DNA of 64,000 nt from positions 1,264,609,424-1,264,673,423 of the forward strand of contig OY728147.1 of NCBI GenBank assembly GCA_963277665.1. Reading direction: 5' to 3'. Position 1 is the first letter of the stretch, and every line of letters starts with the position of its first letter. The notes beneath the pieces were generated by a model, which was given only the letters and a program-made list of their open reading frames with translations, was not told the DNA's origin and did no database searches. This document shows positions 49,123 to 61,775 of this stretch, piece after piece. This stretch comes from Viscum album (taxonomy: Eukaryota > Streptophyta > Magnoliopsida > Santalales > Viscaceae). Made by a program: the position numbers and the translations under genes.

Positions 49123-52118
49123 TGAAACATCTCTTATTTGACCATGTATTATTTTTAGAATTTAAATAGATTAATTTTGAGAATTGGGGATGAGACGTCG
49201 TGCGATTATAAACGCCAGTGTGTACAGAATAATTATTTGAAATATATTAATATTTTATTATCATGTATATTCGTTTTGTTTTCATAAAACTGTTTAATAT
49301 CTCTTAAAATACAACTTGGATCAGAAATCTAATGGCACTGTTGAATTTAGAATGTCGGCTTCACCCTATGAGAGACCAAGCTTTGGTCGGCATGGGTCAT
49401 TTGTAGAAAAATCAACAAGGGTGTAACTTTAAAAATAATAATTAAATAAAATTATTTTATTTTGAAATGAAAATAACTCATGAATGGTGACGTGGATTAG
49501 AAATATAAGACAAAGTTTTTCTAATGTGTTGTTTTCCCCGAATGTGAATTATATTTGGTCGGTGAGGGTCCTCTATGGAAAAACATGAAAATGACATAAT
49601 CTTCGGTAAATAATTAAAATAAAATCAGTTTGTTTTTTTGATGAAATTCTATTTTAATATATAATTGGGATGAAGTCTCAGGTTTAGATTCATAACCCTT
49701 GGAATGCTAAAGGATAATTTGTTATAACATTGGAAAAACACTCCCAATGAAATGGTGATGGATGGTGTATCATCCATCAGCATGTAAAAGAATTTAGGGA
49801 ACCACATCAACAATGATGATTCAAAAAAACTCATTCACCCATGGATGATCCAAATTGAAGCATGAAGTTATTTTATTAATACCAATCATGTTCTTGATAT
49901 AGGATAAACATGGATCAAATCAATGAATGAGAATTGATACGCGGATCATTAGTATAATTAAAATGACGTTATTATTAACATTCATCATTCTTCGTTATAA
50001 TGAGAACGTATTGAGGATTACATGAACAAAAGGATTCAGTTCATTCCTCAAGTTGTTTTTTATTCTATTCTCTCCCTTGATCATGGTATTTTATTCTATT
50101 GGATCCTCATGGTCACAACTCAACTTATTAGGAGGCTCCAAATAAAATCAGACCCTAAGATTGGAGGAAGACTAAAATAGAAGTCTAGATCAGTATTGAT
50201 TGGGACCTGAGAATCATAGATATTCATTAATTTCAGAAATTTGAGCATGGGGGGTTTCTTGGTGGTCTTCAGAAGGGACCACCAGTGGTTCCGCGAGGTG
50301 GCACTCCAAGTCATCAAGGTGACACAATAGTGATTGGTGGTGGCAGTGAATAGAGGCGTAGGTGACAGCAATGGCATGTGGCACAACAAGATTCTGTATG
50401 GGGGATACTGTAGTAGGTGAGAGTGAAACATGGTCAGTGAACACATTTGGGGGTCGTGGGATGCAGAGGGTGGCCACATGCAGAGGAATCAGTCATAACA
50501 GGTGACTATTTGGGGTGGATCTAGTTCGGTGTGAGCAGGCCCGACCAGATGAGAAAGCGAGAGGCCTACAAAATAGGCCAGGCCTAGATGAAGATGGGAT
50601 GGGATGACCTAAAAAAGCGGGTCAGGTTAGGCCAGAAGACCTGACCGTATCTAGGTCAGATCCCACGACACCCCAGTGCATTCGCACGGTTAATCATGAT
50701 GAATTCTCATGGATTGACTATGGGGTGGTATATTGAGGGTTGCACTGACCGTGTGGTCAGTCCATGACATAGTTACCCCCCCCCCCCGATTATTGAATCT
50801 TCAAACTGCTATAACTTCTAAACAGAGCATTCGATTGAGGAGATATCTACAAAAATGGGACCCTAAGATTAAAATGGTATATTTAAAGATAATGGATGGG
50901 TTTTTCTCAAAATGGTTTTCAATGACACTTTTCATTCACCATGTAGTTATCTAGAATTGTGGAACACGATGGGTGTTACTAATACACACCGTGTATTTGA
51001 TTTCTACATGGATTGAATCTCTCATCCACCGTATCATGGATGATTTTCATTTTGGGGGTTTCCCATTATCTCTTCCCTAAAGGATGGTTATTAATATTTT
51101 CTACTCCTAGGAGTATTATCCCTTCAGTTGGAATTCAGTATTAGAGTTGTTTCAATCCCTTACGAGGCCCGATGTGTGTTCCTTTACTCATATTCATGCC
51201 CTTTAAAGAGTCCTATGTATTTACATGACCAATACTAATGGATTTCAATCCTCTACTTGGAGGTTCAACCAATATGGAGTTTTTGGTGTCATGACAAGGC
51301 CCTAAATGTAATCCACATATTTGTATCATATCTCTCTATTTTGATATTTCAGTGTATCACTCTCATGAGGGTTCGTGATGAACAATACTTCTTGGTTTTA
51401 CATCATTGGTGCAATCAGACTCGAAAGTGTGTTCTCCCAGATGATTTCTTATTGGAATCTTTAAACGAAATCCTTAGTGTGGGTATGTTTATGTTGTGAC
51501 ATACCTCTAGACTGTGTGTCTTAGATTGAGTATATCTGGATACTCTTGTTGTAGGTTCAGTAGACATATACTTGTCTGTAGCTGGCTGTAACATACCTTT
51601 TTTTTATTTCTTTGTGGTTTTGGGATGTAATACTGATTATTTTTATATGCACACCTCCATAGGATTTTTCACACATATTTTATGTATTGTCCAGATGAGA
51701 TACCAATTTGATAGAGTCTAGTGTGGACCAAGACCTGACTGAGTGGTGTGAGATCAGATTGGTCGAGGTGTTCCTACTGTTTCAGACCAAAGACCCATAA
51801 CATTTGTTTATAGGTTGGGATTTGTGGTTTATATACACTTTATTTTTTGTGGGTTGTATTCTCACCATCTTTAAAATCCTGGGAATTCACTATTGTACCC
51901 TTGTTGTGGGATATAGTTGTTTTTCATTCATTTTTTACAATGTATTTTTCAATTTCACCATTTTTGTATTAGAGATATTTGTGTTTATCCAAGTAAATTT
52001 AGGCTTATGTCTCCCAACATTATGATATGCCTACTTAGTTCTAGTCACCAGCCCCCAGCATATTGGAGGTTGGATTTGGGTAGTCATGGAACAAACCCCT
52101 CTCGAACAGTTTGTGACA
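49123..52118 (+). repeat. Element III 5' LTR (3.0 kb)
   Basis: Collinear with 55,966-58,914, with shared blocks such as CGGAATAGTTGTTTGAAAAA at 56,067 versus 49,221 and CTAGTCACCAGCCCC near 52,038 versus 58,838. It ends TTTGTGACA. It contains a GC-rich stretch (50,230-50,680) where minus-strand frames of 87 and 119 codons stay open only because of base composition. A run of twelve C lies at 50,776-50,787, where the 3' LTR has five. Confidence 0.8.
50776..50787 (+). repeat. C12 homopolymer
   Basis: Twelve consecutive C; the 3' LTR has CCCCC at the same place (near 57,580). Expansion by slippage, or an assembly or base-call artefact. Confidence 0.9.
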
Positions 52119-52134
52119 GAGTTGTATTAGAGGA
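52119..52134 (+). promoter_or_regulatory. Element III primer-binding site (degenerate, tRNA-iMet type)
   Basis: GAGTTGTATTAGAGGA directly after the LTR end GTGACA. It matches TTGGTATCAGAGCA with one deletion and two substitutions. Confidence 0.6.
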
Positions 52135-53830
52135 TTTGATTCTGACATAGGACCATGAATATGTGATATTGTTTTGGGGAAATGGTGTCATGTCTTTCGA
52201 GATCTTATTTAAGTCCACGGACAACAATGTTGGTGCGGTATCCATTTTATTTATACACCAGGAATTCGAAAACGTTCTTTTCTACTCAGTACATGAGAAC
52301 ACTGGTTGTAATAAAAAATAATGGTACATGAATCATAACAAAATTTGTTGCGGTTTCCATCTAAATCTTGAGTTAGCTATCTAGATATACTAAGTAGCCA
52401 TTGTACATCTTGTTTTATTACAACATGCCTTCATGACACATACCAGCTGGTATTCAGTAGCCTGATCATGATGCCCCCCCTCACTGATGAGGCATTGATA
52501 CAAGGATTAATTTATCCATAGGTTTCCTCCAGGTGGCACACTATCTATACTACCACTTTTATAGAAGAATGTGGTACATGAAGCACCAATGGATAGGGTG
52601 TGTAGTATGAGTACACATAAAATGTTTTCGTGAAAAATACACATAAGGATCCAAGGTTAGCCCTAACCATTGGTGGTTAAGGACTAGCTTGAGATGGTGA
52701 ACTGAGTTTCACATGTAGTCAGAACACTATCAGATCTGATGGTAGTCCTGGCAGTGAGCCTTCTTCATGGATCAGTAGCACAACTGTGGGGTTTAGTTAC
52801 ATGATATTGTGAGGGAAAACTATTTCATAGATAGATTTGGAAATTAATTTTTGTGAGAAGTTATCACATTATATGACAAGGGTTATGTGTATCCAGGAGC
52901 ATCTATAACTTCGACAGGAAAACATATTAGCATATGAGTATTCTTTGAGGTATATAAACCTCTCATGGTAAACGATGGATATGGTACATGACTAGTTCAT
53001 CTAGACTTGAACCATTGATCAAGTTCCCCATAATGAAATCTGATCTAGTATTAACCCGCTATGCATTCCAACCTATGTATTTGTACAATAAGAAGAATTG
53101 GTATTAGAGAGTTCATTGAATAAGTAGATACACCATTTAGCTATTAGTAGTGAAATTGAAAGGGTAGAGACATTGAAAACAAGAGTCTACATCAGTCCAG
53201 ATTACTTGGACATGTGTGATGATATAGGAGGATGTCTCGAGATAGAGTATCTGTAAATTAGGAGTCAAAAAGTAGGTCTAGTCAACAAAGAGATAGGTTG
53301 TGATACTCATGTGATATCAGGGGGAATCTTTGATGGATATTTCCAATCCATCATAACGCTGATAGAGAAACCATAGATGGGATACCGAGGTGGGGGTAGT
53401 TATAGAAATTGGAAGATCTATAGAGAGTCAGATGTGTAAGAGGTGATATAGGAACTTTGATAGGTCTTCAACATTATGAAATGTTACATTCACCACCCCC
53501 TATTTTTTCCACATCAGAATCAGTGAGATAGAGGGAAAATGTTTAGATAGATGAATGTGGTTAAGTCATGTTACCTAGAGGGTCCGTGAATGATTTGAGG
53601 TATGATCTATGTCTATTAATCATTAGTTACAGTATTGACAGACACAAGGGAATGTCATTCTATTCATTCTGTGAATTTTTCTTCCGAATTGAAGATTCTG
53701 GTTAAACCGTTGACCTGACTATCATGCTTGGAGACTCCTACAAGGAGAGAACCAACAATCAGAACCTTGGGCTAATAGTGTGACCTAACTCTTGAAGGCA
53801 AGAGACTCAGTTGGTATCCCCAAGTAGAAG
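52135..53830 (+). pseudogene. Element III gag region (unreadable)
   Basis: By position this should encode Gag. I found no Gag core or zinc knuckle that I trust in any frame. The call is by context only. Confidence 0.4.
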
Positions 53831-53836
53831 AATCGA

Positions 53837-54330
53837 GGTCGTATGACATCATTCCTGGTATTGGTTGTTTATCATTATTCCATGATAATATTGACTATTT
53901 TAGGTTCAGGGTGTGGTTTTTCTAATGTGATGGATCCAATTTTTTCATTGTTAGTGAAAAATGGAAACAAAGATAATGCTGGATGTGTTTCTGATGTGAT
54001 GGATCCAATTTTTTCTTTGTTGGTGAAAAATGGAAACAAAGATAATGCGGGATGGGCTCAGACATATGAGTGTATAACTGATGACTCATCATTTGGCTAG
54101 CCTAACACTTAATGATGTGGATGTTGTCAGTCCTTATTATCTTGTTGTGGTGATGGAGTACAATGATGTATTTTATCAATATTTTCCCATGTTACCTCTA
54201 TATAGGGAAATGGACTTCATCATTGACCTAGACCATGAGACTAATACGATATTGATGTATGCATATTAGATGTCTCCCATCGAGCTTCTTGATATGAGGT
54301 TATTATGGATGGAATTTCTAAAGAAGGTTA
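53837..54330 (+). pseudogene. Element III protease end and RT N-terminus
   Basis: YDIIPGIGCLS at 53,837 matches the FDVILGMDWLS end of the Ty3 aspartic protease; IDYF follows, equivalent to IDCxxK. After a linker holding a 69-bp duplication comes EYNDVFYQYFPMLPLYREMDF at 54,147-54,215. In sequence it matches the EFPDVFPEDLPGLPPDREVEF start of RT, and IIDLDHETNTI then matches xIDLxPGTxPI. A stop at 54,267 is followed by MSPIELLDM (family MAPAELxEL). The legible RT ends near 54,330. Confidence 0.8.
53922..54059 (+). repeat. 69-bp direct tandem duplication in the pol linker
   Basis: Units at 53,922-53,990 and 53,991-54,059, with about four differences in the first 63 bases and divergence in the last six. 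Being a multiple of three, it repeats 23 residues containing VMDPIFSLLVKNGNKDNAG, and the frame stays open through both units. Confidence 0.85.
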
Positions 54331-54600
54331 TTCATAAGACCTAGTTATTCACCTTTGGTAGCACCAATTTATTCTATTAAGTCATATAAGATCATGAGGT
54401 TTTGTTTGAATTACCTGTGCTTAAATCAAGTGATAAGAGAAAAAAAGTTTTAACTATCAATGGTAAATGACACATTTTTATAGGGTGAGAGGGGATCAAT
54501 TGATCTCTGAAGGTTTTCCTTAGGTTAATGAATTCAAGATTTGAGGTAGATTATTGAAATTTCTCAAACATTGAGATTTCATAAAAAGGTGATATATACA
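54331..54600 (+). pseudogene. Place of the missing RT palm of element III
   Basis: Only 270 bases separate the RT N-terminus from RNase H, where about 700 would be expected. No MPFGLTNA or FIDDIL segment is found, so most of the palm and thumb has been deleted. Confidence 0.6.
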
Positions 54601-54607
54601 CAGTACT

Positions 54608-54930
54608 CTACGATGCATCATGAACATGGCTTGGTTGAGTCCCCATGTATAGGTGAGTGTTGGTTTCTTATGGTTCACACTATTTGAGACTTCACAAGCT
54701 AAACTACATGACCCATTATCTTGAACTAGCAGTTGTAGTCATTTCATTGAAGATGCAGGGGAACTACCGAATGGATGAGTAGTTTATCATCTACCCAAAC
54801 CACAACTGTCTCAGGATTATCTTATCTTAGAAGTATCTTAACCTGAGATAGAGGCGGTGGATACAATTAATCCAGGACTACGACATTTGAGATTATAGAT
54901 ACTCCTAGGAAGGGGAATATGGTTGAAGAT
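54608..54930 (+). pseudogene. Element III RNase H remnant
   Basis: YDAS at about 54,608-54,619 is the family's Y(C/S)DAS with the first catalytic Asp kept. In one frame, with two early stops, it continues to LNYMTHYLELAVVVISLK (54,705-54,760), the NYPTHDLELAxVVFALK helix with its catalytic Glu kept. LNLR*RRWIQLIQDYDI at 54,847-54,895 matches the LNLRQRRWLELIKDYD segment. Confidence 0.8.
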
Positions 54931-55249
54931 GATCTTATGTAGAGATCTATCTTATAGTTCATAAATAGGGAATCAGAGTAGTTGGACTCTTTATAGATAT
55001 CGTTTTTGGATGGAGGTGAAGAAGGTTAACTCTAGTTAATAGTTGTCACCCATCTTCTCTTACAGCGAGTTAGGGAGGCATAACATGGGAATACTGACTT
55101 CAAGAAATTATGCGCTTTTATGTCCACATGACATGATATTGATGGAGGATTCAAAGGTTGGGAGATTGTGGTTGTTTTTAGAGGGAACATATTATTACCA
55201 TTGGTGTTGCGGGAGATGTATTTGACGAAGTTATATACATAACATTTGA

Positions 55250-55925
55250 AAAAACAAGCAGGTGTGATGAAGATGTATCAGGACCTCTGACATTAGTTTT
55301 GGTGGATAGGGATGATGGATTTCTATAGTATTCCTCTTGATGCCTCACTTGTATACAAGTGATGGCAGAGCACCAGTTTCCAGCAGGTGTAGATCATCCA
55401 AAAGAGGAGACAGAATGGAAGTGGAATGGGATATCAATGGAGTTAATGATGGTATTAACTTGATCTTATTGGGGACATTATTCTATCATGGTAATCATTG
55501 AATAAATCACCAAATCCCCCACTTCATATCTATCTGAGATCAAAGATTAGTAGAGGGAATTTTACGCTTCTATGTGAAAAAGACAAAACGACTATATAAA
55601 GTTTCATATACAATAGTTTCAGATTTTTGTGCTCATTTTACTTATTGGTTGTGGAAGGAAATAATGGAGGTGTTTGGGACTCAATTATTCTTGAGCTTAA
55701 TGTTTCACTCATAGACAGATGAACAGAATGAGATGACTATTCCAATTCTGGATGACATGTTGTGGGATTGAATATTAGGCTTTTGACGAAGTTTGTTGGA
55801 TCATTCTTGTTCAATAAATTCATTTATTATACATTTAGTGGCAGCACATGATACTCTTGGAGAGCACATGGGAGCATGAAGATTAGTTTCATGATCAGTA
55901 CCCTCATTTATTTGAGTAACCTCTG
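55250..55925 (+). pseudogene. Element III integrase remnant with chromoviral-type C-terminus
   Basis: VMKMYQDL and FWWIGM (55,262-55,310) are the end of the zinc-binding module. At 55,422-55,450 WNGISMEL corresponds to WEHITMDF, so the first catalytic Asp is Glu (55,440). Then ITKSPHFI (LTKSAHFI) and IVSDFCAHF give the second Asp at 55,622-55,624. FHS*TDEQNEMTI gives the catalytic Glu at 55,730-55,732, exactly 36 codons later. After about 25 residues the sequence jumps to ESTWEHED and DQYPHLFE (55,850-55,915), equivalent to EATWExEDxMRxxYPHLF at the pol C-terminus; about 200 codons between are deleted. Confidence 0.85.
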
Positions 55926-55952
55926 TTTTAGAATATGGGTACGTAAATCCCC

Positions 55953-55965
55953 TAGGTGGGGATAA
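55953..55965 (+). promoter_or_regulatory. Element III polypurine tract
   Basis: CTAGGTGGGGATAA abuts the TG of the 3' LTR. It overlaps the last pol codons (reading PLGGDN), as is usual in this group. Confidence 0.75.
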
Positions 55966-58914
55966 TGTAACGACTCAGATGATCCCATGAATAATTTTTA
56001 CAAATTATGTGGATTAATATCAAGGACATGCATTAAGAAGACATGGATATACAAGCCAGGTGTGCTCGGAATAGTTGTTTGAAAAATATTAATGTTTTAA
56101 TAGATCATAAACATGATTTTATATAAAAATTTATATAACTTTTAATTGTTTTCCCAGATCAGAAATCCAGGGGATTCATTCAAATATGATTAGTGAATTT
56201 ATCGTAGTTGAGTCCTAATATTTTGTTTGTGTCATCTATATATAAATTCACTAAGGATGTAATCGTAAATAAAAAAAATAATATTATCTTTATATGCTAA
56301 AAACTCATGACTGGAGACTCAGATTGGAAATAAAATTCCATCATTTAGTTAGACATGTGGTGTTTTCTTGAGGTGTGACATAACTATTTTCCGGGAAGAT
56401 CTTTTATAAAAAAACTTGAAAATAAAAAAATTATTTTTATATAATATAAAAAATTTATTTTTTTTTGCAAAAACTATCTCTTTAATTGTATTATTATGAC
56501 GAAATACTAGGGTTATCCAAAAAACACTAGAAACACAGGAGGATCATTAGGTAGAGATTTTGGTGTAACTATCACGAACAAATGGTGATGGATTGTGGAT
56601 TGACGATCAACATGTAGACAATTGGAAGCAACCTCATTAAAGACGACGAGTCAACAAATGTCCTTTGTATTTGACTAATCCAAATAGATGTGGGGTGTCT
56701 TTTATGGTTTTCAATCATATTTTTGATCTATGATGAATGTAGATGAACACAGTGAATAGTAATGGATACATTCAGCATCAGTAGAATTAAATTTATGGAA
56801 TTTTTTTTAATTCATCATTATTAAATGAACAGATTGATGTCAACACGAACAGAAGGTTGAGTTTCATTCCCTATGTTGTTATTTTTCCATTTTCCCTCCC
56901 CCATACATGGCATTCTTCATCCTTTTATCTTCATGGTCACTGCATGACTGGCTAGGAGGCTCCAAAATTACTCAAGACCACGATATTAGATTAAAACCAA
57001 AACAATGGTATGATAAGTGTATATCGGGTCCCTAGCATCACTTATATGCTTTAATTTTAGAAATCTAATAATTTTAGGTGGATCGATTGTATGCGAATGT
57101 GACCAACATAATGGGGACGGTGTGGTAGACTAGAGAAGTGGTGTGGTGGTCCAGTGAGGTGATGCAATGGTGGTGAAAAGAGATAGCAACGTTGTCGGTG
57201 GCATGTGGCATGGATCAGTGAGCGCATGGGGATGAAAGAGCGAGAACAGGAGGAATGTGACATGTGGCTGAGATTGGGGGCCATGGGATGTGGTTCTTGG
57301 TGCAGTTATTTCCATAGAATAGAGAAGGAATAGTCCAAGAGGACCAAGCCTGATGAGAAGAGGTTAGTCCTAGTAGAATGGGTCGGACCTAGCTAGAGAT
57401 GGTATGGGTTAGCCTATATGGAGCTGGTAGGGTTTTCCTAGTGGACCGAGAAGGAATAGGTTCGGACCTGGAGTCATCCTAAGGTGGTCTCTCGGTTGAC
57501 CACCTTAACAGATTGTGCGTCTATGAAATGATCAATATTATAGTGCATTGACCATGCAGTCGGTCCATGGATCAGTAACCCCCTTCTTTGAAACATTATA
57601 CTACGATATTATCTAAACAGAGCATCTGATTGAGGAAGTGTCTGTTACATTGGGACCCTAAGATTTAGATGGTCCTTTGGATTCCATGAGTGTGTTTTTT
57701 TTCTCAAACATAATTTCAGTTACATGCTACATTTACACGCTCAATACCCATGGTTAAGGAACATACTGTGTGTGACTACTACAAACTACTTACTCCTATT
57801 CTATGTTCATTTACTATTTCATCCACCATATCATAGACATTTCAAAGTAGGTTTCATTCCCTTTACCAATTCCAAGATGGTTGGTTAGTATAGTTTCCTT
57901 CACATATGAGTCTGATTCTTTTATCAGGACATCCTATATAGAGTTTTGGGATTCCCTTGAGTGGATCGGTGCATGATAATCTATTCATCGTCATGCCCTA
58001 GGTACGGTCCTTTATATTGAAGCGACAAATTTTACTTGAAATCAATCCTCTACATCAAGGGTTTATACAGAGGGATTTTTTTTGTATCACCCCATGGCCC
58101 TGGTTTTCCTTCACATCTGTGTATTATATATCTCTCTTCATCTCTATTCGTGTTTGTCTCTCATGATAGTTCTTGATGAATAGTAGTTCTTGGGTAGATG
58201 TAATCAGTGTAATCAGACTCAAGAGTGTGTTCTAATAAATTATTCTTCATGGAATCTTCTAACTGATTCCCTAATGTCATTATGTGGTTGTTGAGAAATA
58301 CCTATAGACTGTCTGTCATGGATTGAGCATATCTATAGATTATTACTATATATTCTACAGATATATACTTCTATATAGATTACTATACCTTTCTATTGTG
58401 TAACTTTTTTTAGTCTTGGGTTGTCCTACATAGTATTCATATACTCATACCTACATGGAAATGACTCACACGTGTCATATCATGTGCAGACGAGTTACCT
58501 TTTGACATTGTCTAGGGTGGACCAAAACTGGAAGTAGCATTGTAAGACCAGACAGGTCAAGGTAACCGAAATAGTTTTAGACAGCAGTACCAAAACCATT
58601 GTTTACAAGTATGACATTATTGTCTTCCGAATCATTCTTTTTGATGGGATTGTATTATGACCATGTTTACATTTCAGTAATTTTAATTTTAAACACTTTT
58701 TGTGTGATATAATCTGTTTTTATTAATTTTTTTCTTAGTGTTTTTTCATTTCAATATTTTTTCCTTGGAAATGATTGCGTGTGTACAAGTAAATTTTGGA
58801 TAAATCATCCAATTTGTGCGATATTCCTTCTTGATTTTAGTCACTGTCCCCTCACATATTAGAGGTGGGCTTGGGGTATTCACTGGACGGGCCCATCTAA
58901 TATTGGTCCTGATT
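55966..58914 (+). repeat. Element III 3' LTR
   Basis: Starts TGTAACGACTC, a standard plant Ty3 start. It ends GGTCCTGATT, where CA has decayed to TT; the 33 bases before this end align without gaps with the 5' LTR end at 52,118. Confidence 0.8.
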
Positions 58915-58919
58915 GAATT
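58915..58919. other. Target-site duplication GAATT, right copy (element III)
   Basis: Identical to 49,118-49,122. Confidence 0.75.
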
Positions 58920-59573
58920 CATGTTTGTCATAATCCTAGTACATCTTATTATATTAACAGATCCTCTAATCACCCCCCTGACTACTAATGTTGAATTTTA
59001 TTTTGGATAAATTTTTTACTTGGGTCCCCAATTCATGGTTTTCATTTATAAGAGTAATGGGATTAAATTATCCCCAAAAATCTATGAAATATCTAGATTT
59101 TCCCCCCTTATAATTGTGTAATTATAAATCCTAATTCTAACTCTTGTTGGTTGTGCTATGGGATACTCAAATAGATTATTATGCTTTATGTTCCAATGAC
59201 ATACCCTTACCCATAAGTATCAATTAAATATACACTATTACTCAATTTTTCAGTGGGCACACCTAGCCATAGATCCCAACTCACTAGTGAAAAAAAATTA
59301 GCAATTGTTGGATGATGTAATAACTATGGTAAAATAATGTTTCTTAAGGATAGTATAATTGTGTAAGGTGGTGCCCTAAAATGTAAAATTTTCAAAATAT
59401 TTTAGTTTAAAAAGAGAAATAGATAAATTGAAACCCTAGAATAAAAAATAATTTTTCATCACATATGATCTCAAGGAACCTTTATACATTACCATTAGAT
59501 TATTTGGGTGATACCAATTATGATTCAAATTCCTTGTGACATACTTTTTTTATTGGACAAAAAAATATTATAG
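58920..59573. other. Unassigned flank between element III and the copia element
   Basis: Nothing recognisable. The short plus frame crossing its left edge (58,816-59,010) starts inside the LTR and is incidental. Confidence 0.4.
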
Positions 59574-61290
59574 TGTTGGAATGATTCTATGGGTTCTCTA
59601 GACACATTAGAGTGTCGAAGATAATGATCATTCTGGTTCATGTCATAGTTCTAGGAGATGGTCTCTCTATGTATTGATAGGATTCTCTCTACAATTCACT
59701 GTTCAAAAAAATAATTGAATATTATTAAATTATATAATGGCATAACTATGTATTTATAGAGTTATAATTAGAAAATCCAATTTTGTATTGACCCTTAATG
59801 ATTATTTTAATCCTCAGCAAACTGAATCTATAAATAATAATAGTAGTATTTTTATTTACATGAAATGTGCATTAATTATAGATAAATTAACAATATTTCT
59901 AAAATAACTAAATATTTATTTATTCAAATAATATTTAATATATCAATTCTCACTAGATCCGAATACACATTTCTTCAATACTCCACATTATTTATTGGTT
60001 ATAAAATAAATAATATTAATTTAAAAAAATAAATTACATTTTTTATTCACCTAATAACGTATAAATATTTTATTTAAAAATGATTAATTAGATATTTATT
60101 AAATTTTCAACAAAAATATATTCATCCGAATAATTGACTACACGATTTTTTGGATCAACTGACATCCTAAATAAAAATTATTCCTCATTACATGAATACA
60201 ATATTCTATTCTACTGTTAAATTCATGAAAATTGAATTGTGGTTATGGACACACATAGATTATGAAAATCAAAGAGACATTTTTTCATGGAATTAGGTAT
60301 TTATTATCTAAAATGATATCTTGGAACATTAATTCCACACATAGAGAAATGATTTAATGATTCAATAACACTACAAACTCCAATGAATGATTTCATTACA
60401 ATATAATCTAATTGAACTTATAATTTATTCAAATGGGTTTTATTTATAGTGTTATCAACAAATGTTATCAAAATATATATCATCCAAATTTATAAATTGA
60501 TCATACCCATATGAAACCATAGAGACATGGAATTAATCATGGAGTTCCTACATGATAGAATGGAATGTGTTGTGATCCTTCGTTAATGAATAAAATGGAA
60601 AAAAAATCCCATGTTATCTAGTTATATTATTTATCTCAGGATAAAAACAACACACCAAAACGTGTTATGAATATATATAATCAAGGTTTTTATCAATACA
60701 TAAATTTTTTCAACTTGTAATTTGAATTATTTATAATCTTAAATTCAAAAATATTACATATTTCAAAGGATAGTGATATAAAATGATATCTGAAACATGT
60801 GGAATTCCTATTGACTGAACATGGTCTCATAATGTACTCTCATATAGATTATATAGGGAGAATACAAGGAGATGGTGTCTCAAAGTCATACATGAAGGAA
60901 CCCCTATATTCCTCTGACAGTTGTGTCCCATCCGATGATTCCCTCCCACCATAAAACATAGTTGAATGGTATACTATCATAACATCAAAAATATCTCATC
61001 ATAGTTGGAATGTTTATGTACATTCCATGTGAAAAGTTTCGATGAAAATTATAACAGATTTTGTCACATATAACAATTATCAGGATGTGATGAAAAATAT
61101 ATTACATAAAATCACCATTAATATATAATGTTGTTGAATGTCAAAAAATGAATTTTCTTTTAGGGACCCTTCAACTCTAACAGACACCTATTTTCACTAT
61201 GTACACCTAAAAACAACATATATCTCATTAAATCTCACATAATAACCACACTTCTTCAATGACTAGTCAATAGTCAAGGGTTCTACAACA
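59574..61290 (-). repeat. 3' LTR of a minus-strand copia element
   Basis: On the minus strand the LTR starts TGTTGTAGA at 61,290, directly after a polypurine tract. The other end is placed at TGTTGGA (59,574) on the plus strand, giving a perfect TGTTG/CAACA inverted pair and a 1.7-kb LTR. The inner boundary is firm; the outer one rests on the inverted repeat alone. Confidence 0.65.
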
Positions 61291-61302
61291 TTCTCCACTA
61301 TT
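61291..61302 (-). promoter_or_regulatory. Copia polypurine tract
   Basis: The minus strand reads AATAGTGGAGAA immediately before the LTR start TGTTG, the copia arrangement often seen as AGTGGGAGATTGTTG with one G lost. Confidence 0.7.
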
Positions 61303-61429
61303 GATAATATTCATAATATAACTTCATAATTTTTACAAGAATCCTTCATGAGACCAAACATAAAGAGCTTCTTCATCATCTATTTATATGAACTCGAATA
61401 CTTTCCAAGAGACACTACTATAAAATTAC

Positions 61430-61775
61430 CAAAGTAAATCATGATATGGTATGTAATGCAAGGTACCAAACCAGAATGAGGATAAAATTAAGAATATAAC
61501 AGATTCCATGTATATACTAGAATAGTATTTATTCATGGACTCTATATTATAATCATCCAAAACTACATGCATTTAGTTCATTTATCCCACAACTCGAGCA
61601 TTATGATAGAAGATGTAGACTGAAGATAATCCCATGTTATCCTAATTATCATTGAAACAAGCTTATTTGTATCCATTCATGACTAGATCCTTATATCCTC
61701 CATACACCAATAACATATCATTAGTATTCCTTAGATACTTATGTTTTTTCATACCTATAATGCAATGTTTTCCTT
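61430..61775 (-). pseudogene. Ty1/copia RNase H remnant
   Basis: Minus strand. KYLRNTNDMLLVYGG corresponds to the copia LKYLRxTKDxxLVYGG segment. MNGYK*ACFNDN then matches VxGYTDASFQxD, with the catalytic DAS destroyed. GLSSVYIFYHNARVVG matches SQSGxVFxLNGGAVSW. One frame spans most of it, with several stops. Confidence 0.75.

Larger units (their letters stand above)
49123..58914 (+). mobile_element. Element III: Ty3 chromovirus-like retrotransposon with 3.0-kb LTRs
   Basis: 9.8-kb plus-strand element: LTRs 49,123-52,118 and 55,966-58,914, primer site, PR-RT-RNase H-IN remnants, polypurine tract, and a perfect 5-base target duplication. The internal region is only 3.85 kb. Gag is unreadable, the RT palm is missing, and part of the integrase between core and C-terminus is deleted. 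GC content is higher than elsewhere in the window. It is the structurally cleanest insertion here, but its coding frames are broken. Confidence 0.85.

Noticed and set aside
50120..50479. Overlapping minus-strand frames of 119 and 87 codons
   Set aside because: They lie in a GC-rich part of the element III LTR; similar frames appear in the other LTR only because of low stop density. No domain.
57057..57315. Minus-strand frames of 75 and 61 codons rich in His, Pro and Ser
   Set aside because: Same GC-rich LTR segment as above; codon content looks compositional.
59282..59310. CACTAGTGAAAAAAAATTAG as a second CACTA terminus
   Set aside because: A single match to a loose terminus, with no subterminal repeats or partner end nearby.
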